DNA of 64,000 nucleotides from Chloroflexota bacterium (GCA_016223085.1 JACRPS010000014.1:235546-299545), one strand, 5' to 3'; counted from the stretch's first letter, positions 15,992-25,326 are shown. Notes: a model not told the origin generated them from the sequence alone. A program made the numbers and translations.

Positions 15992-17032
15992 ATGAAAACC
16001 CGTGCAATTATCATTCTGCTCCTCGTCATTCTGCTCCTTGCTGCTGTTCCAGCCATCGCCGCCCAGCCGGACTGTATCACCTGCCTCGGCGGCATTGCGG
16101 CAGCCGAAATCGCAGCTTACCCTGAACCCGAAGTTGAAGTTCTGCCGGTAGATACTGGCATCCTCTATGATCGCTGGTACCAGCGGGTCAACGGCACAGT
16201 ACAGGTGTACGATGCGCCCAACGGGAATCCAGTGCGTGTCATAGACGGCGGCTTTAACTTCGTGACGGCTCTGGGAACACAGGATGGCTGGACACAAATC
16301 AATCCTGGTGAATGGGTGCAGTCCGCCGTGCTAGCCGATAGCTCCGGTATCGTATCCCATTTCTCCGGCGTGCTGCTGCCGTCGGAACCACTGCCCTACC
16401 CGATGGCCTGGGCGCTTATCAACCTGTACCCCAGCCGCACCCCTGGCGGCGATCCCAGCGAATCCAACCGGCTGGTGTATCGTTATACCCGACTGAACCT
16501 GTATGCGTCGGTTCAGGTGGACGGCGCGACCTGGTATCAGGTCGGGGTGGATGAATGGGTACACCAGCATCATGTCGCCAAGATCATCCCGGTTCAACGC
16601 CCGTCCGAAGTAGACACTGACCGCTGGATCAGCATTGATCTGTACGAGCAGGTGCTGGTGGCGTATGAAGGCGATCAGCCGGTGTTCGCCACGCTGGTGG
16701 CCTCCGGCCAGTCCATCTGGCCGACCAACGAGGGGTTGTATCACATCTACTTCCGCCGCACACGGAAGGACATGAGCGGTGGCAAGGTGGGTGACGACTA
16801 TTATTATCTTGAAGAAGTCCCCTGGACAATGTTCTTCGACGAAGGCCGGGCGCTGCACGGCGCATACTGGCACGATGGCTTTGGCTACCGCCGCAGTCAC
16901 GGCTGTGTCAATTTGGCGATCACGGACGCCCACTGGCTGTATAACTGGGTTGCGGAGGTGATGGACACCCGCGTCTCCGCCGACAAGGAGGATGGCCCTG
17001 CCGTGTTTGTCTACAGCAGCGGGCAATATTAA
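15992..17032 (+). CDS. Secreted L,D-transpeptidase (YkuD domain)
   Basis: 346 residues with an N-terminal signal or anchor (MKTRAIIILLLVILLLAAVPAIAA). It has about 180 residues of SH3-like region (NGTVQVYDAPNGNPVRVI and RLNLYASVQVDGATWYQVG) and a C-terminal YkuD domain. The YkuD signature is ALHGAYWHDGFGYRRSHGCVNL; the catalytic Cys is in SHGCVNL near residue 303. Such enzymes make 3-3 peptidoglycan cross-links or attach proteins to the wall. It is divergent from the SH3b gene across a 250-nt intergenic region. Confidence 0.9.
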   Translation: MKTRAIIILLLVILLLAAVPAIAAQPDCITCLGGIAAAEIAAYPEPEVEVLPVDTGILYDRWYQRVNGTVQVYDAPNGNPVRVIDGGFNFVTALGTQDGWTQINPGEWVQSAVLADSSGIVSHFSGVLLPSEPLPYPMAWALINLYPSRTPGGDPSESNRLVYRYTRLNLYASVQVDGATWYQVGVDEWVHQHHVAKIIPVQRPSEVDTDRWISIDLYEQVLVAYEGDQPVFATLVASGQSIWPTNEGLYHIYFRRTRKDMSGGKVGDDYYYLEEVPWTMFFDEGRALHGAYWHDGFGYRRSHGCVNLAITDAHWLYNWVAEVMDTRVSADKEDGPAVFVYSSGQY

Positions 17033-17062
17033 GACTATTGCCCTGGCAAAAAGCGCGTTATC

Positions 17063-18472
17063 ATGGTGGCCGGTCTGCACACGGAGCCGGATGACGTGAA
17101 CCAAACCGAACGCGAACGGCAGGTTCGCCTACTGACACAGCATCTGCATGAATATATGAGCCGCTACGGTTATCAGGTGACAGAAGTGCCGGTGATCGAA
17201 GCGGCTGATCTGTTTTTGATTAAAGCCGGCGACCAGGTGGTCAATCGCCTGTTCACCTTTGAACGACACGGCCAGCAGCTTGCCCTGCGACCGGAATTTA
17301 CGGCGGCTGCCGCCCACCGTTACCTCCAGAACAACGGTGAGTCGGTAGTACGCTGGCAGTTCAGCGGCGCGATTTTTGAGGATGACCCCGGCGACACCGG
17401 TCGCCATTATCAGCGTCACAGTATCGGCGCGGAACTGATCGGCATGGCGGGCGCGTCCGCCGATGCCGAGATCATCGGCATGGCCGCGCAGGGGCTTGCC
17501 GGCCAGGGGATACAAAGCTGGCATGTGGCGATTGGGCATATCTGGCTGCTGCGGTTGGTGCTGACGGAATTTGGCCTGGACAGCCGCACCGAACGGTTTC
17601 TCCTGCACGCGGTCCCGGCCTTGCGCGACCCTACGCGCGGCAAAAGCTACGTGCTGGACCAGCTTGACAAGCTGCTGCTGGGGATGCCAGACAAGAGCCA
17701 GACCTGGACACCGGACGCACTGGCGGAACCCAACGCCCGGCACCTGCTGGACGTACTGCTGGATACTACCGGGCGCGGCGCAACGATGGGCGGGCGGACG
17801 CGCCATGACATCGCGCGGCGGCTGCTGCAAAAACGTCAGCGTGCGGCAGAACGCGGGCAGATTGTGGCCGCGCTGGACGCGCTCGAACGCTGGTGCGCCG
17901 TGAGCCTGCCGCCGCAAGATGCTTTCACCACCATGCATGACATGAGCGACGCTCCGGCTATCCGGCAAACGCTGGCAGACTGGCAGCAGATGGTTGATCT
18001 GCTGGATGCTTATGACATCGCACCTGAGCAAATACAAATCCAGCCCGGGTTGGTGAGAAGCTGGGAGTATTACACCGGTATGGTGTTTGATCTCATGGCC
18101 GGCGATACCAGTCTCGGCGGCGGCGGGCGTTACGATGAACTGGCGCGGCTGATCGGCGGCCAGCATGACGTGCCGGCAGTGGGCTTCACCTACTATGTAG
18201 ATCGGGTGATCGCGGCGCTGCCCATGTTACAGGACTCACATCCTGCTGCCCTGGCGATTGCTCTCACGCCAGAGAATGCAGCGGCAGCGGCGCGGTGGGC
18301 GAATCAACTCCGAGGTCAAGGCCTGACCGTGTACCTACTGCCACTGGAAACCTTGCCATCGCCGCTGCCGCTCACTATAGATGATCGGGGCTACGCGAGT
18401 TTCAACAGCAACGTTTATACGCTGGCGGACAGCGACGTACTGGTTTATGACCTGAAACGAGTTGAAGCGTGA
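17063..18472 (+). CDS. hisZ: ATP phosphoribosyltransferase regulatory subunit (HisZ-like)
   Basis: 469 residues with a class II HisRS-like catalytic fold but changed motifs. Motif 2 region reads RWQFSGAIFEDDPGDTGRHYQ, where active HisRS has FRYERP. GLVRSWEYYTGMVFDLM and GGGGRYDELARLIG are retained. The C-terminal anticodon-binding domain looks shortened. Adjacent, overlapping hisG (GTGA) makes HisZ the natural call; HisZ normally activates short-form HisG. A degenerate histidyl-tRNA synthetase is the alternative. It is 30 nt after the L,D-transpeptidase stop. Confidence 0.8.
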   Translation: MVAGLHTEPDDVNQTERERQVRLLTQHLHEYMSRYGYQVTEVPVIEAADLFLIKAGDQVVNRLFTFERHGQQLALRPEFTAAAAHRYLQNNGESVVRWQFSGAIFEDDPGDTGRHYQRHSIGAELIGMAGASADAEIIGMAAQGLAGQGIQSWHVAIGHIWLLRLVLTEFGLDSRTERFLLHAVPALRDPTRGKSYVLDQLDKLLLGMPDKSQTWTPDALAEPNARHLLDVLLDTTGRGATMGGRTRHDIARRLLQKRQRAAERGQIVAALDALERWCAVSLPPQDAFTTMHDMSDAPAIRQTLADWQQMVDLLDAYDIAPEQIQIQPGLVRSWEYYTGMVFDLMAGDTSLGGGGRYDELARLIGGQHDVPAVGFTYYVDRVIAALPMLQDSHPAALAIALTPENAAAAARWANQLRGQGLTVYLLPLETLPSPLPLTIDDRGYASFNSNVYTLADSDVLVYDLKRVEA

Positions 18473-19470
18473 CGACGACTCTGGCTTTGCCCAGCAAGGG
18501 CGCGATTGCCGACCCAACCCTGGTATTTCTGCGCGACTGCGGCCTACGGGTGGACAAACCCAACCAGCGCCAGTACACTGGCGCGCTGCCGGCTGTTCCC
18601 GGCATGGCTGTGCTGTTCCAGCGCGTCACCGATGTGCTGTATAAGGTGGCCGATGGCACCGTGCAGGTGGGCATTACGGGACTGGATGTTGCGCGCGAAC
18701 ACCCGCATCAGGATGTAATCGTTATTCACGACAGCCTCGGTTACGGGCAATGCAGCCTCGTTGTCGCCGTGCCGGAGGCGTGGGTAGATGTAGACAACAT
18801 GGTTGATCTGGCGGACGTGGCGCTGGATTTGCGCGAGTTCCAGCACCGCAACCTGCGCGTGGCAACCAAGTTCCCCACCCTTACCCGCCAGTTCTTCTAC
18901 CGTCACGGGCTGCACCATTTCACTCTGGTGAACGCCGAGGGTGCGATTGAAGCCGCGCCGACGCTCGGTTACGCTGACATCATCGTTGATCTGACGCAGA
19001 CCGGCACCACGCTGCGCGAGAATCACTTAAAGGTGCTGTCCGACGGGATTATCATGGACTCGCAGGCGTGCTTGATCGGCAACCGGCGCGCGCTGCGGGA
19101 CAACCCCGCAACACTGGACAGCATTCGTGTGCTGCTGGAATATCTGGACGGTGCGCTGATCGGGCGCGGCTTTTACCAGCTTACGGTGAACATCCAGGGC
19201 GATGACGCCGAAACCATCGCGCAAAGGGTGCTGAATAATCCGGCAACACGCGGCCTGCAGGGGCCAACCATCGCGCCGATCTATGGCCTGAACAACACCG
19301 GACAGTGGTACACGGTGACCATCATCGTGCCATCGAAGGAACTGCTGCGCGCCGTTGACCACGTGCGCAGCATCGGCGGCACGCAGACCAGCGTCACGCC
19401 GGTGCGCTACGTTTTTCTGGAGCAATCGCCCACCTTCGCGCGGCTGCTGGAAATGCTAAAAACGGACTAA
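18469..19470 (+). CDS. hisG: ATP phosphoribosyltransferase
   Basis: First enzyme of histidine biosynthesis; joins PRPP and ATP. 333 residues, with the core fold (LALPSKG, VQVGITGLDV, FPTLTRQFF) and the PRPP-loop region ADIIVDLTQTGTTLRENHL. A C-terminal HisG_C-like domain follows (about the last 75 residues, from GPTIAPIYGLNN, with VPSKELLRAVDHVRSIGGTQTSVTPVRYVF). The extra domain makes it a long form, which usually works without HisZ. The GTG start overlaps the hisZ stop by 4 nt. Confidence 0.92.
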   Translation: MTTTLALPSKGAIADPTLVFLRDCGLRVDKPNQRQYTGALPAVPGMAVLFQRVTDVLYKVADGTVQVGITGLDVAREHPHQDVIVIHDSLGYGQCSLVVAVPEAWVDVDNMVDLADVALDLREFQHRNLRVATKFPTLTRQFFYRHGLHHFTLVNAEGAIEAAPTLGYADIIVDLTQTGTTLRENHLKVLSDGIIMDSQACLIGNRRALRDNPATLDSIRVLLEYLDGALIGRGFYQLTVNIQGDDAETIAQRVLNNPATRGLQGPTIAPIYGLNNTGQWYTVTIIVPSKELLRAVDHVRSIGGTQTSVTPVRYVFLEQSPTFARLLEMLKTD

Positions 19471-19533
19471 CCGCCAAGATACCAAGAGCGCCAAGAAAAG
19501 GAAAAACCTGGTGTTCTCTGCGTCTTGGCGGTT
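19469..19533. repeat. Inverted-repeat element between convergent stops
   Basis: AACCGCCAAGA (19469-19479) and TCTTGGCGGTT (19523-19533) form an 11-bp perfect inverted repeat. Between them are further CCAAGA/CCAAGAA copies, giving a REP-like palindrome with an A/T-rich centre. It fills the gap between the hisG stop and the stop of the convergent kinase gene exactly. It could act as a two-way terminator. Elements of this CCGCCAAGA type are common dispersed repeats in several phyla (from general knowledge, not searched). Confidence 0.65.
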
Positions 19534-20759
19534 CAAATCTGTCTTTCGACCTCATCCAGTACAGCATCAATCCGGCTGCGTTTGCCCTGGCTTTCCGCGC
19601 CCATTTCAACGGCCATTGCCAGCCCCAGCAGGCTGATTTCCGGCGGGAACTTCTGGCTGTCAGTCAGGTTCATCGTCAAAAATGGGCAGCAGAACAGCGC
19701 GCTTTTGAGATACGTGCGCCAGTCGTCGCGCAGCCAGGCGCGGTCCTTAAGTTCTTGCAGCGTCGGAATCAGCACCCGCTCGATCTTGCTGCGCAGGAAC
19801 ATTTCGCGCACCGGAGGCAGCGCATAATCGTATTCGATGCGCCATAAATCGCCGTCAGGGGACAGCGCGATCTTCGTTTGCCGGTATTTCTCGAGCGGGA
19901 AGTACAGCCACATGGCAAAGACGTTGTGGAACAGCGGCTTGGTCAGGTCCAGCAGCGGGTGATGCCGCCCGGCGAAGGCCGGGTCGAAATACAGCAGCGA
20001 GCCATCGGCACGGAAAAAGACGTTGCCATTATGCGCGTCGCCGTGACCGACCACTGATGGGCCACTCTGAGCCGGATTCAGCCGATGTATGCTGCGCTCG
20101 ATGATGTCATCCAGCGTATCGGCATACACCTGCCCGTTGATTTCCCACCGCGCCTGCCGCACCTCGCGCATCGTGCAGCTTGTTCCCGGCAGTGTGATTG
20201 CTACGTCCGGCGCATAAAACCGCGCCAGCCGCCCGCCCATGAGCCGGTGATAAAACAACTGGTGAATCGGCGCTTGCGCCGCCTGTGCACCAGGTTGCAT
20301 TTCCAGCGTTTGTCGGTAGATGGCGAGTAGATGATCGTCCGCCACGTTCTGCGCCGCCGTGAGCGCGGGCAGCGCGTCCGATTGCCCGGTTTCAACCGCC
20401 CAGGCAACATCAAACACCGATGGCGACTCGATCACATCGTAGACGAGGAACTGCTTGCCGGCTTCCGTCGAACTGAAAATCGGTCGAATGACCAGGTATC
20501 CAGCCTGCGCCAGCGCCGCCGCATTGTAGTACTCATGGATGACAGTATCCGGCTCGGTGTGCGTCTTAAAAAACAGGCGTTTGCCGTCGGCCAGCGTCAT
20601 GAACCCGTTAAACGAGTTCAGTGACACGGCCAGCGGGCGCAGTTCGACGGCGGCCACGTCTGGCGCGTAAATCTCACGCACGAAATTCAGGAGCAGGGCT
20701 TCCGCCCCGCTCCGGTTCGTAAATTGAAGCTGCTGAATCTGCTGCAGCAGGTCACTCAT
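19533..20759 (-). CDS. Aminoglycoside phosphotransferase-like kinase
   Basis: 408 residues with the APH/choline-kinase fold. The catalytic loop is VVGHGDAHNGNVFF and the metal-binding motif is YFDPAFAGRHHPLLDL. The N-terminal lobe contains FKTHTEPDTVIHEYYNAAALA. The substrate cannot be deduced; members phosphorylate small molecules or sugars. The ATG overlaps the stop of the sqdB-hisD fusion gene by 4 nt (ATGA), so it is co-translated with it, but no pathway link is obvious. Confidence 0.75.
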   Translation of the reverse strand: MSDLLQQIQQLQFTNRSGAEALLLNFVREIYAPDVAAVELRPLAVSLNSFNGFMTLADGKRLFFKTHTEPDTVIHEYYNAAALAQAGYLVIRPIFSSTEAGKQFLVYDVIESPSVFDVAWAVETGQSDALPALTAAQNVADDHLLAIYRQTLEMQPGAQAAQAPIHQLFYHRLMGGRLARFYAPDVAITLPGTSCTMREVRQARWEINGQVYADTLDDIIERSIHRLNPAQSGPSVVGHGDAHNGNVFFRADGSLLYFDPAFAGRHHPLLDLTKPLFHNVFAMWLYFPLEKYRQTKIALSPDGDLWRIEYDYALPPVREMFLRSKIERVLIPTLQELKDRAWLRDDWRTYLKSALFCCPFLTMNLTDSQKFPPEISLLGLAMAVEMGAESQGKRSRIDAVLDEVERQI

Positions 20760-23275
20760 GATAAGCCGATAATCTGGTTGCGCTTGCGAATCGCCAGTGC
20801 GTGCGCCGGAAAATCTTCATAGTCGGCCAGCGTCGCGGTGATTCCCTGCAAGCGTTCGTAACCTTCCCGCGACAGGTAGCCCACGCCGCTTTTTTTCAGG
20901 AAGTCCTGCACGCTCACGGACGAAAAACTCCGGGCGAAGCCGCCGGTAGGCAGAATCGCGTTTAAGCCCAGGCAGTAATTGGCAGTCGGAATCGGCGTCA
21001 GCGAACCGAGCAGGATTTCCCCCGCGTTTTTGATTTTGTTCAGCGTCACAAACGGCTCGGCGGTCAGCACTTCCAGGTGTTCCGGCGCATAGTCGTTCAC
21101 AAACCGAATCGATTCGTCCAGGCTGCTGGTCAGCAGCACGCCGCCATAGTTGGACAGCACCTGCCTGATGAAGTTCTGCCGCCATTCCGGCAGTTCCGCG
21201 ATGTATCCCGGCAGCACGTCCAGCGCCTTTTGCGCCACCTCGCGGCTGTGCGTCACCAGAATCGCCGCCGAGTCCGGCCCATGTTCCGCTTCAACCAGCA
21301 GATCAAGTGCCGCCAGCCGGGGGTCAACGTGTTCGTCGGTCAGGATGATGGATTCGCTTGGTCCGGCAGGCAGCCCTACATCCACGATGCCGTACAGCAG
21401 GCGCTTGGCTGCCGACACATAGCTGCTTCCGGGACCGATGATCTTCTGCACGCGCGGGATGCTCTCCGTACCATAGGCCAGCGCCGCCACCGCCTGCATC
21501 CCGCCGACGACGTAAACCTCATCCACGCCGCAGATTTCCGCCGCGACTAGCGAGGCGGCGTCCGCCTTGCCTTCCGGCGTGGGCGGTGTGACCACCGCTA
21601 CACGCGGTACGCCGGCAACCCTGGCGGGGACGGCCAGCATCAACATCACCGATGGAAACGCGCCCTTGCCACGCGGCACGTACAATCCGGCGCTGGACAC
21701 GGGAGACACTTTTTCCCCGGCCATAATCCCCGGCTGCACCTCGACGAACCACAGCGGTTCGGGCATCTGCTCCTCATGGAAGCGGCGGATGTTGTCATGT
21801 GCCTGCTGAATAGCGTCAATCACCTCTTTGCTCAACGCCTGCCGAGCCGATGCAAAATCGGCGGGTGTCGCGCACAGCATGGAAGCATTAAAATTCTTCG
21901 CGTCATACCGGCGGGCATAGTCCACCACTGCCGCGTCGCCTTCCTGGCGCACGCGGTCAATCACTTCCTGCGCCAGCGGCAGCAGATTGCGGATGTCGGT
22001 TTCCGCGCGGCGCATGATTTTGGAGAGCTGGTCGGGGGTAAGCTGGCCGTACTCCCAGAACTGGATCACGATAATTGCTCTTTTGGCCGGCTCGTCAAGG
22101 ATGTGCGACCGGCGGCGCGTGCCGTCCCAGCGGATGTCCGGCACAAGGATGTCCCGTTTGGCGGCAATTCGCTCTTTGTGCGGAAGCAGATCGGACAGCA
22201 TAATCCGCAGTTCGGCTTTTACGTCGTGGGTCGGCTGGTAGCCCAGGTTAATCAGGTGGTTACGGTCGGGGTTGAAATAATGTTTGTCGAGTTCCTTACG
22301 CGGGTTATCGTAGTGGTGAACTTCGACATTTAAGCCCAATTCGTTACCCACCGCCTGCACCAGATACGCCAGTTCTTCGACCGTGTAACACTCCTCGAAC
22401 TGGTTAAACACACGGTATTCACTGGCTGCCGGCGGGTTTTCAATCGCAATCGTTAAACACTGCACCGAGTCGCGCAGCGGCAAAAAACCGCGCGTTTGCC
22501 CGCCCGCGCCGTAGAGCGTCAGCGGATGGCCGATCACGGCCTGGCAGCAGAAGCGGTTGACCGCCGTGCCAAAACACTGGTCAAAATCCAGCCGGCTGCG
22601 CAGGCGTGGGTCGTCGCCCATCTGATCAATGCATGTGCCAAACACGACGCCCTGCATGATGTCGGTTGCCTTTAGTCCCCAGATTTTGCAGGCGAACATG
22701 GTGTTATTGGAGTCATGGACTTTGCTCCAATGGTAGAAGCTGCCGGCCTGCCGCGGGAACGGCAGCATATCTTTCCGCCCGCGAAACTCGACTTCAAAGA
22801 AGCCTTCGGGAATATCAATATTGGGCGTGCCGTACTCGCCCATCGTGCCCAGCTTGACCAGGTGCACCTGCGGACAGACCTCTTTCATCGCCCACAGCAG
22901 ATTGAGGCTACCGATCACGTTGTTGTGCTGCGTAAAAGCGGCGTGAGCCTGATCCATCATCGAATATGGCGCGGACGGCATCTCCGCCAGGTGGACGATG
23001 GCATCCGGCTGGAAATCAGCCAGGAATTGTTTCAGGAAGGCGTAATCCAGCATATTGCCCTGACGGAATAGCAGGTCACGCCCGTAATGTTCCCGGAACG
23101 TCTGCCGCCGTTCGTCCATCCCATACACCGGGATGGCGCTGTGGCTGCCGACTTCCTCCACCCACTGCCGCCGGTAAAACATATCGTTGCCGGCTACGTC
23201 GTGACCACGCGCGGCCAGATACTGCGCCAGCGGCCAGCCCAGATACCCATCCAGTCCTGCGATAAAAACCCTCAT
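20756..23275 (-). CDS. sqdB-hisD: UDP-sulfoquinovose synthase fused to histidinol dehydrogenase
   Basis: One uninterrupted frame of 839 residues carries two enzymes. Residues 1 to about 375 are SqdB-like: Rossmann motif GLDGYLGWPLA, LVKLGTMGEYGTPNIDIPEG, YHWSK (YxxxK), and GGQTRGFLPLRDSVQC; this enzyme makes the UDP-sulfoquinovose headgroup of sulfolipids. Residues about 403-839 are HisD: AGPSESIILTDEHV, EAEHGPDSAA, and catalytic DYAPEHLEVL. The linker (about 375-402) is charged. A GTG at 22067-22069 (VIQFWEYGQL) could be an internal hisD start, but the upstream frame has no stop and must read through. ATG 23275 is chosen; the longer upstream extension lacks homology. Confidence 0.85.
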   Translation of the reverse strand: MRVFIAGLDGYLGWPLAQYLAARGHDVAGNDMFYRRQWVEEVGSHSAIPVYGMDERRQTFREHYGRDLLFRQGNMLDYAFLKQFLADFQPDAIVHLAEMPSAPYSMMDQAHAAFTQHNNVIGSLNLLWAMKEVCPQVHLVKLGTMGEYGTPNIDIPEGFFEVEFRGRKDMLPFPRQAGSFYHWSKVHDSNNTMFACKIWGLKATDIMQGVVFGTCIDQMGDDPRLRSRLDFDQCFGTAVNRFCCQAVIGHPLTLYGAGGQTRGFLPLRDSVQCLTIAIENPPAASEYRVFNQFEECYTVEELAYLVQAVGNELGLNVEVHHYDNPRKELDKHYFNPDRNHLINLGYQPTHDVKAELRIMLSDLLPHKERIAAKRDILVPDIRWDGTRRRSHILDEPAKRAIIVIQFWEYGQLTPDQLSKIMRRAETDIRNLLPLAQEVIDRVRQEGDAAVVDYARRYDAKNFNASMLCATPADFASARQALSKEVIDAIQQAHDNIRRFHEEQMPEPLWFVEVQPGIMAGEKVSPVSSAGLYVPRGKGAFPSVMLMLAVPARVAGVPRVAVVTPPTPEGKADAASLVAAEICGVDEVYVVGGMQAVAALAYGTESIPRVQKIIGPGSSYVSAAKRLLYGIVDVGLPAGPSESIILTDEHVDPRLAALDLLVEAEHGPDSAAILVTHSREVAQKALDVLPGYIAELPEWRQNFIRQVLSNYGGVLLTSSLDESIRFVNDYAPEHLEVLTAEPFVTLNKIKNAGEILLGSLTPIPTANYCLGLNAILPTGGFARSFSSVSVQDFLKKSGVGYLSREGYERLQGITATLADYEDFPAHALAIRKRNQIIGLS

Positions 23276-23294
23276 GGTGTGTCTCCAAAATGTA

Positions 23295-23337
23295 TACCCT
23301 ACCCATCCCCTAAAACCCGCCACGGGCAGGTAGGGTA
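23295..23337 (-). terminator. Hairpin after asd
   Basis: A 9-bp perfect outer stem, TACCCTACC (23295-23303) with GGTAGGGTA (23329-23337), encloses a small CCCG/CGGG hairpin. On the minus strand the inner hairpin is followed by TTTTA. It lies between the asd stop and the sqdB-hisD start and probably reduces readthrough. Confidence 0.55.
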
Positions 23338-23355
23338 CGCCATTTTGTGCAGAAA

Positions 23356-24456
23356 TTACAGTACGCTCTGCGCCTGTGCCAGTGGCTGAAAGTCGACCAG
23401 CAGCCCCTGCGCTGCCAGTAGTTCCGCATTCAGGATACTGCATCCTGCCGCACCGCGGATCGTATTATGCGACAGTGCCGCAAATTTGTAACCCAGCAGC
23501 GGACACTCGCGCAGCCGCCCAACCGATGTTGCCATGCCGCTGCCCGCATTGCGGTCACGGCGCGTCTGCGGACGGTCAATCTGCGGCAAATACTGCACCG
23601 GCTGTTCCGGCGCACTGGGAAGCTGCGGCACGGGCTGCGGTCCGCGGAATCTGTCCCACGCCGCACAAATTTCATCCAGCGATGGCCGCGCTTCCAGTTC
23701 AACCGACACCGTCACCAGATGGCCGTCCACCACCGGCACGCGGTTGCACGACGCGCTGACAACGGCGTCCAGCCACTTTACGCGGTCGCCGTCCAGACTG
23801 CCGAGCATTCGCAGCGTTTCGGTTTCCAGCTTTTCCTCGTCACCGCTGACATAGGGGACGATGTTATCAAGAATATCCAGCGACGCGACGCCGGGATACC
23901 CTGCCCCGCTGACCGCCTGCGCGCTGACAACAAAAATCTTTTTTACCCCAAACGGACGCAGCGGCGCGAGCGCCATCACGACCGGCATGGCCGTGCAGTT
24001 GGAGTTGGCGATAATCGCGCCCGTCCTCCAGCCACGCCGCGCGCGCTGGATTTCAACGAGGCGTACGTGGTCGGCGTTGGCTTCTGGCAGCAGCAGCGGC
24101 ACGTCCTCAACCATGCGGTTGACCGAGGCGTTGGTGCAGACCACGTGTCCCGCCGCCGCCAGTTCAACCTCGCGCGTTTCAGCAGCGTCTTTCGGTAGTG
24201 CCGAAAATACCAGCGGCGACGACAACTCGTCCTCGAGCGCCTTCACCGTGAGGTGTGACACGGATGCCGGCGGGCTGCCATCCAGCACCCAGTTGGCCGC
24301 TTCGCCATAAGGCCGCCCGGCGGTGCGGCTGGAGCCGATCACTTCCACCACGTGAAACCAGGGATGGTTTTCCAGCAGTTGCACAAACCGCTGGCCAACC
24401 GCGCCGGTTGCGCCTAATACCGCAACATCGAGTTTACGTGCAGGTTGATGGTTCAT
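23356..24456 (-). CDS. asd: Aspartate-semialdehyde dehydrogenase
   Basis: NADPH-dependent reduction of aspartyl phosphate to aspartate semialdehyde in lysine/threonine/methionine synthesis. 366 residues, with N-terminal VAVLGATGAVGQRFVQLL, catalytic Cys in ANSNCTAMPVVMAL and VSGAGYPGVASLDILDN. The C-terminal half has MATSVGRLRE and FAALSHNTIRGAAG. The sequence style (SNCTAMPVVMALAPL, SGAGYPG) matches the archaeal/fungal branch of Asd. Two nt separate it from pheA, so these are co-transcribed. Confidence 0.93.
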   Translation of the reverse strand: MNHQPARKLDVAVLGATGAVGQRFVQLLENHPWFHVVEVIGSSRTAGRPYGEAANWVLDGSPPASVSHLTVKALEDELSSPLVFSALPKDAAETREVELAAAGHVVCTNASVNRMVEDVPLLLPEANADHVRLVEIQRARRGWRTGAIIANSNCTAMPVVMALAPLRPFGVKKIFVVSAQAVSGAGYPGVASLDILDNIVPYVSGDEEKLETETLRMLGSLDGDRVKWLDAVVSASCNRVPVVDGHLVTVSVELEARPSLDEICAAWDRFRGPQPVPQLPSAPEQPVQYLPQIDRPQTRRDRNAGSGMATSVGRLRECPLLGYKFAALSHNTIRGAAGCSILNAELLAAQGLLVDFQPLAQAQSVL

Positions 24457-24458
24457 GG

Positions 24459-25301
24459 TTATATTCCTACGGATTCACGTCCGGTCTTCACGGCAGGATA
24501 CGAACCGAGCATCTTCACAAACGAGGCGCGCTGAAGCAACCGTGCCAATGCTTCCTGAAACACCGGGTCCTGCCAGTGACCTTCCACGTCGAGGTAAAAC
24601 ACCGGCTCCCAGGGGCGGTTGCGCCGGGGGCGGGATTCGATCTTGGTCAGATTTAGGCCGCGTGTGGCAAACTCCCCCAGACAGTCATACAGGGCAGCGG
24701 GCCGGTGGCGCGTGGCAAACACCAGCGATGTTTTATTGTAATCGGCGCGCGGCGGGTCATCATACCCGAGGATAAAAAACCGGGTGAAGTTAAACGCCAC
24801 GTCCTCTATCTCTGTCGCCAGAACCTCGAGTTGATACAACTGCCCCGCGAGTTCGCTGGCAATCGCGCCAGTGTTGGGCACCGGTTCCTGCGACAGATCG
24901 TGCGCCGCGCCGGCGGTATCGTACCAGGGAACGCCTTTTAGCCCGTTCCGCCGCAGGAATTGTTCGCACTGGGCGAGCGCCTGCGGGTGCGAACGCACCT
25001 GCTTGAGATTGTCCAGCGTTTGGCCGGGCGGCGCGAGCAGCGCATGATGCACGTGCAGCACCACGTCAGCCTGGATGCGCAGATCGGAGTCCATCAGCAG
25101 TTCATAGGCCTGGTTCACCGCCCCCGCCAGCGCGTTTTCTACTGGCAGAATCGCATACGTTACCCGGCGGGAATGGACCGCCTCGAACAGATCGGTCAGC
25201 GTCGGGCAGGGATGAACATCTACGGTATCACCAAAATGCTGGCGGATAGCCTGTTCCGAATAGGCGCCGTGTATCCCCTGGAAAGCAACTGTGTCGCGCA
25301 C
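24459..25301 (-). CDS. pheA: Prephenate dehydratase
   Basis: Converts prephenate to phenylpyruvate. 280 residues: catalytic dehydratase domain (VAFQGIHGAYSEQAI, ILPVENALAGAVNQAYELL, VRSHPQALAQCEQFL, DTAGAAHDLS, GAIASELAGQLY) and a C-terminal ACT domain (TSLVFATRHRPAALYDCLGEFATRGLNLTKIESRPRR) that usually senses phenylalanine. The frame runs to 25346, but GTG 25301 is chosen because AAGGA precedes it and family homology starts at VRDTVAFQG. The longer form would put a terminator-like hairpin inside the coding region. Confidence 0.92.
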   Translation of the reverse strand: MRDTVAFQGIHGAYSEQAIRQHFGDTVDVHPCPTLTDLFEAVHSRRVTYAILPVENALAGAVNQAYELLMDSDLRIQADVVLHVHHALLAPPGQTLDNLKQVRSHPQALAQCEQFLRRNGLKGVPWYDTAGAAHDLSQEPVPNTGAIASELAGQLYQLEVLATEIEDVAFNFTRFFILGYDDPPRADYNKTSLVFATRHRPAALYDCLGEFATRGLNLTKIESRPRRNRPWEPVFYLDVEGHWQDPVFQEALARLLQRASFVKMLGSYPAVKTGRESVGI

Positions 25302-25326
25302 GAGGTTTCCTTCATCCAATACAAAA

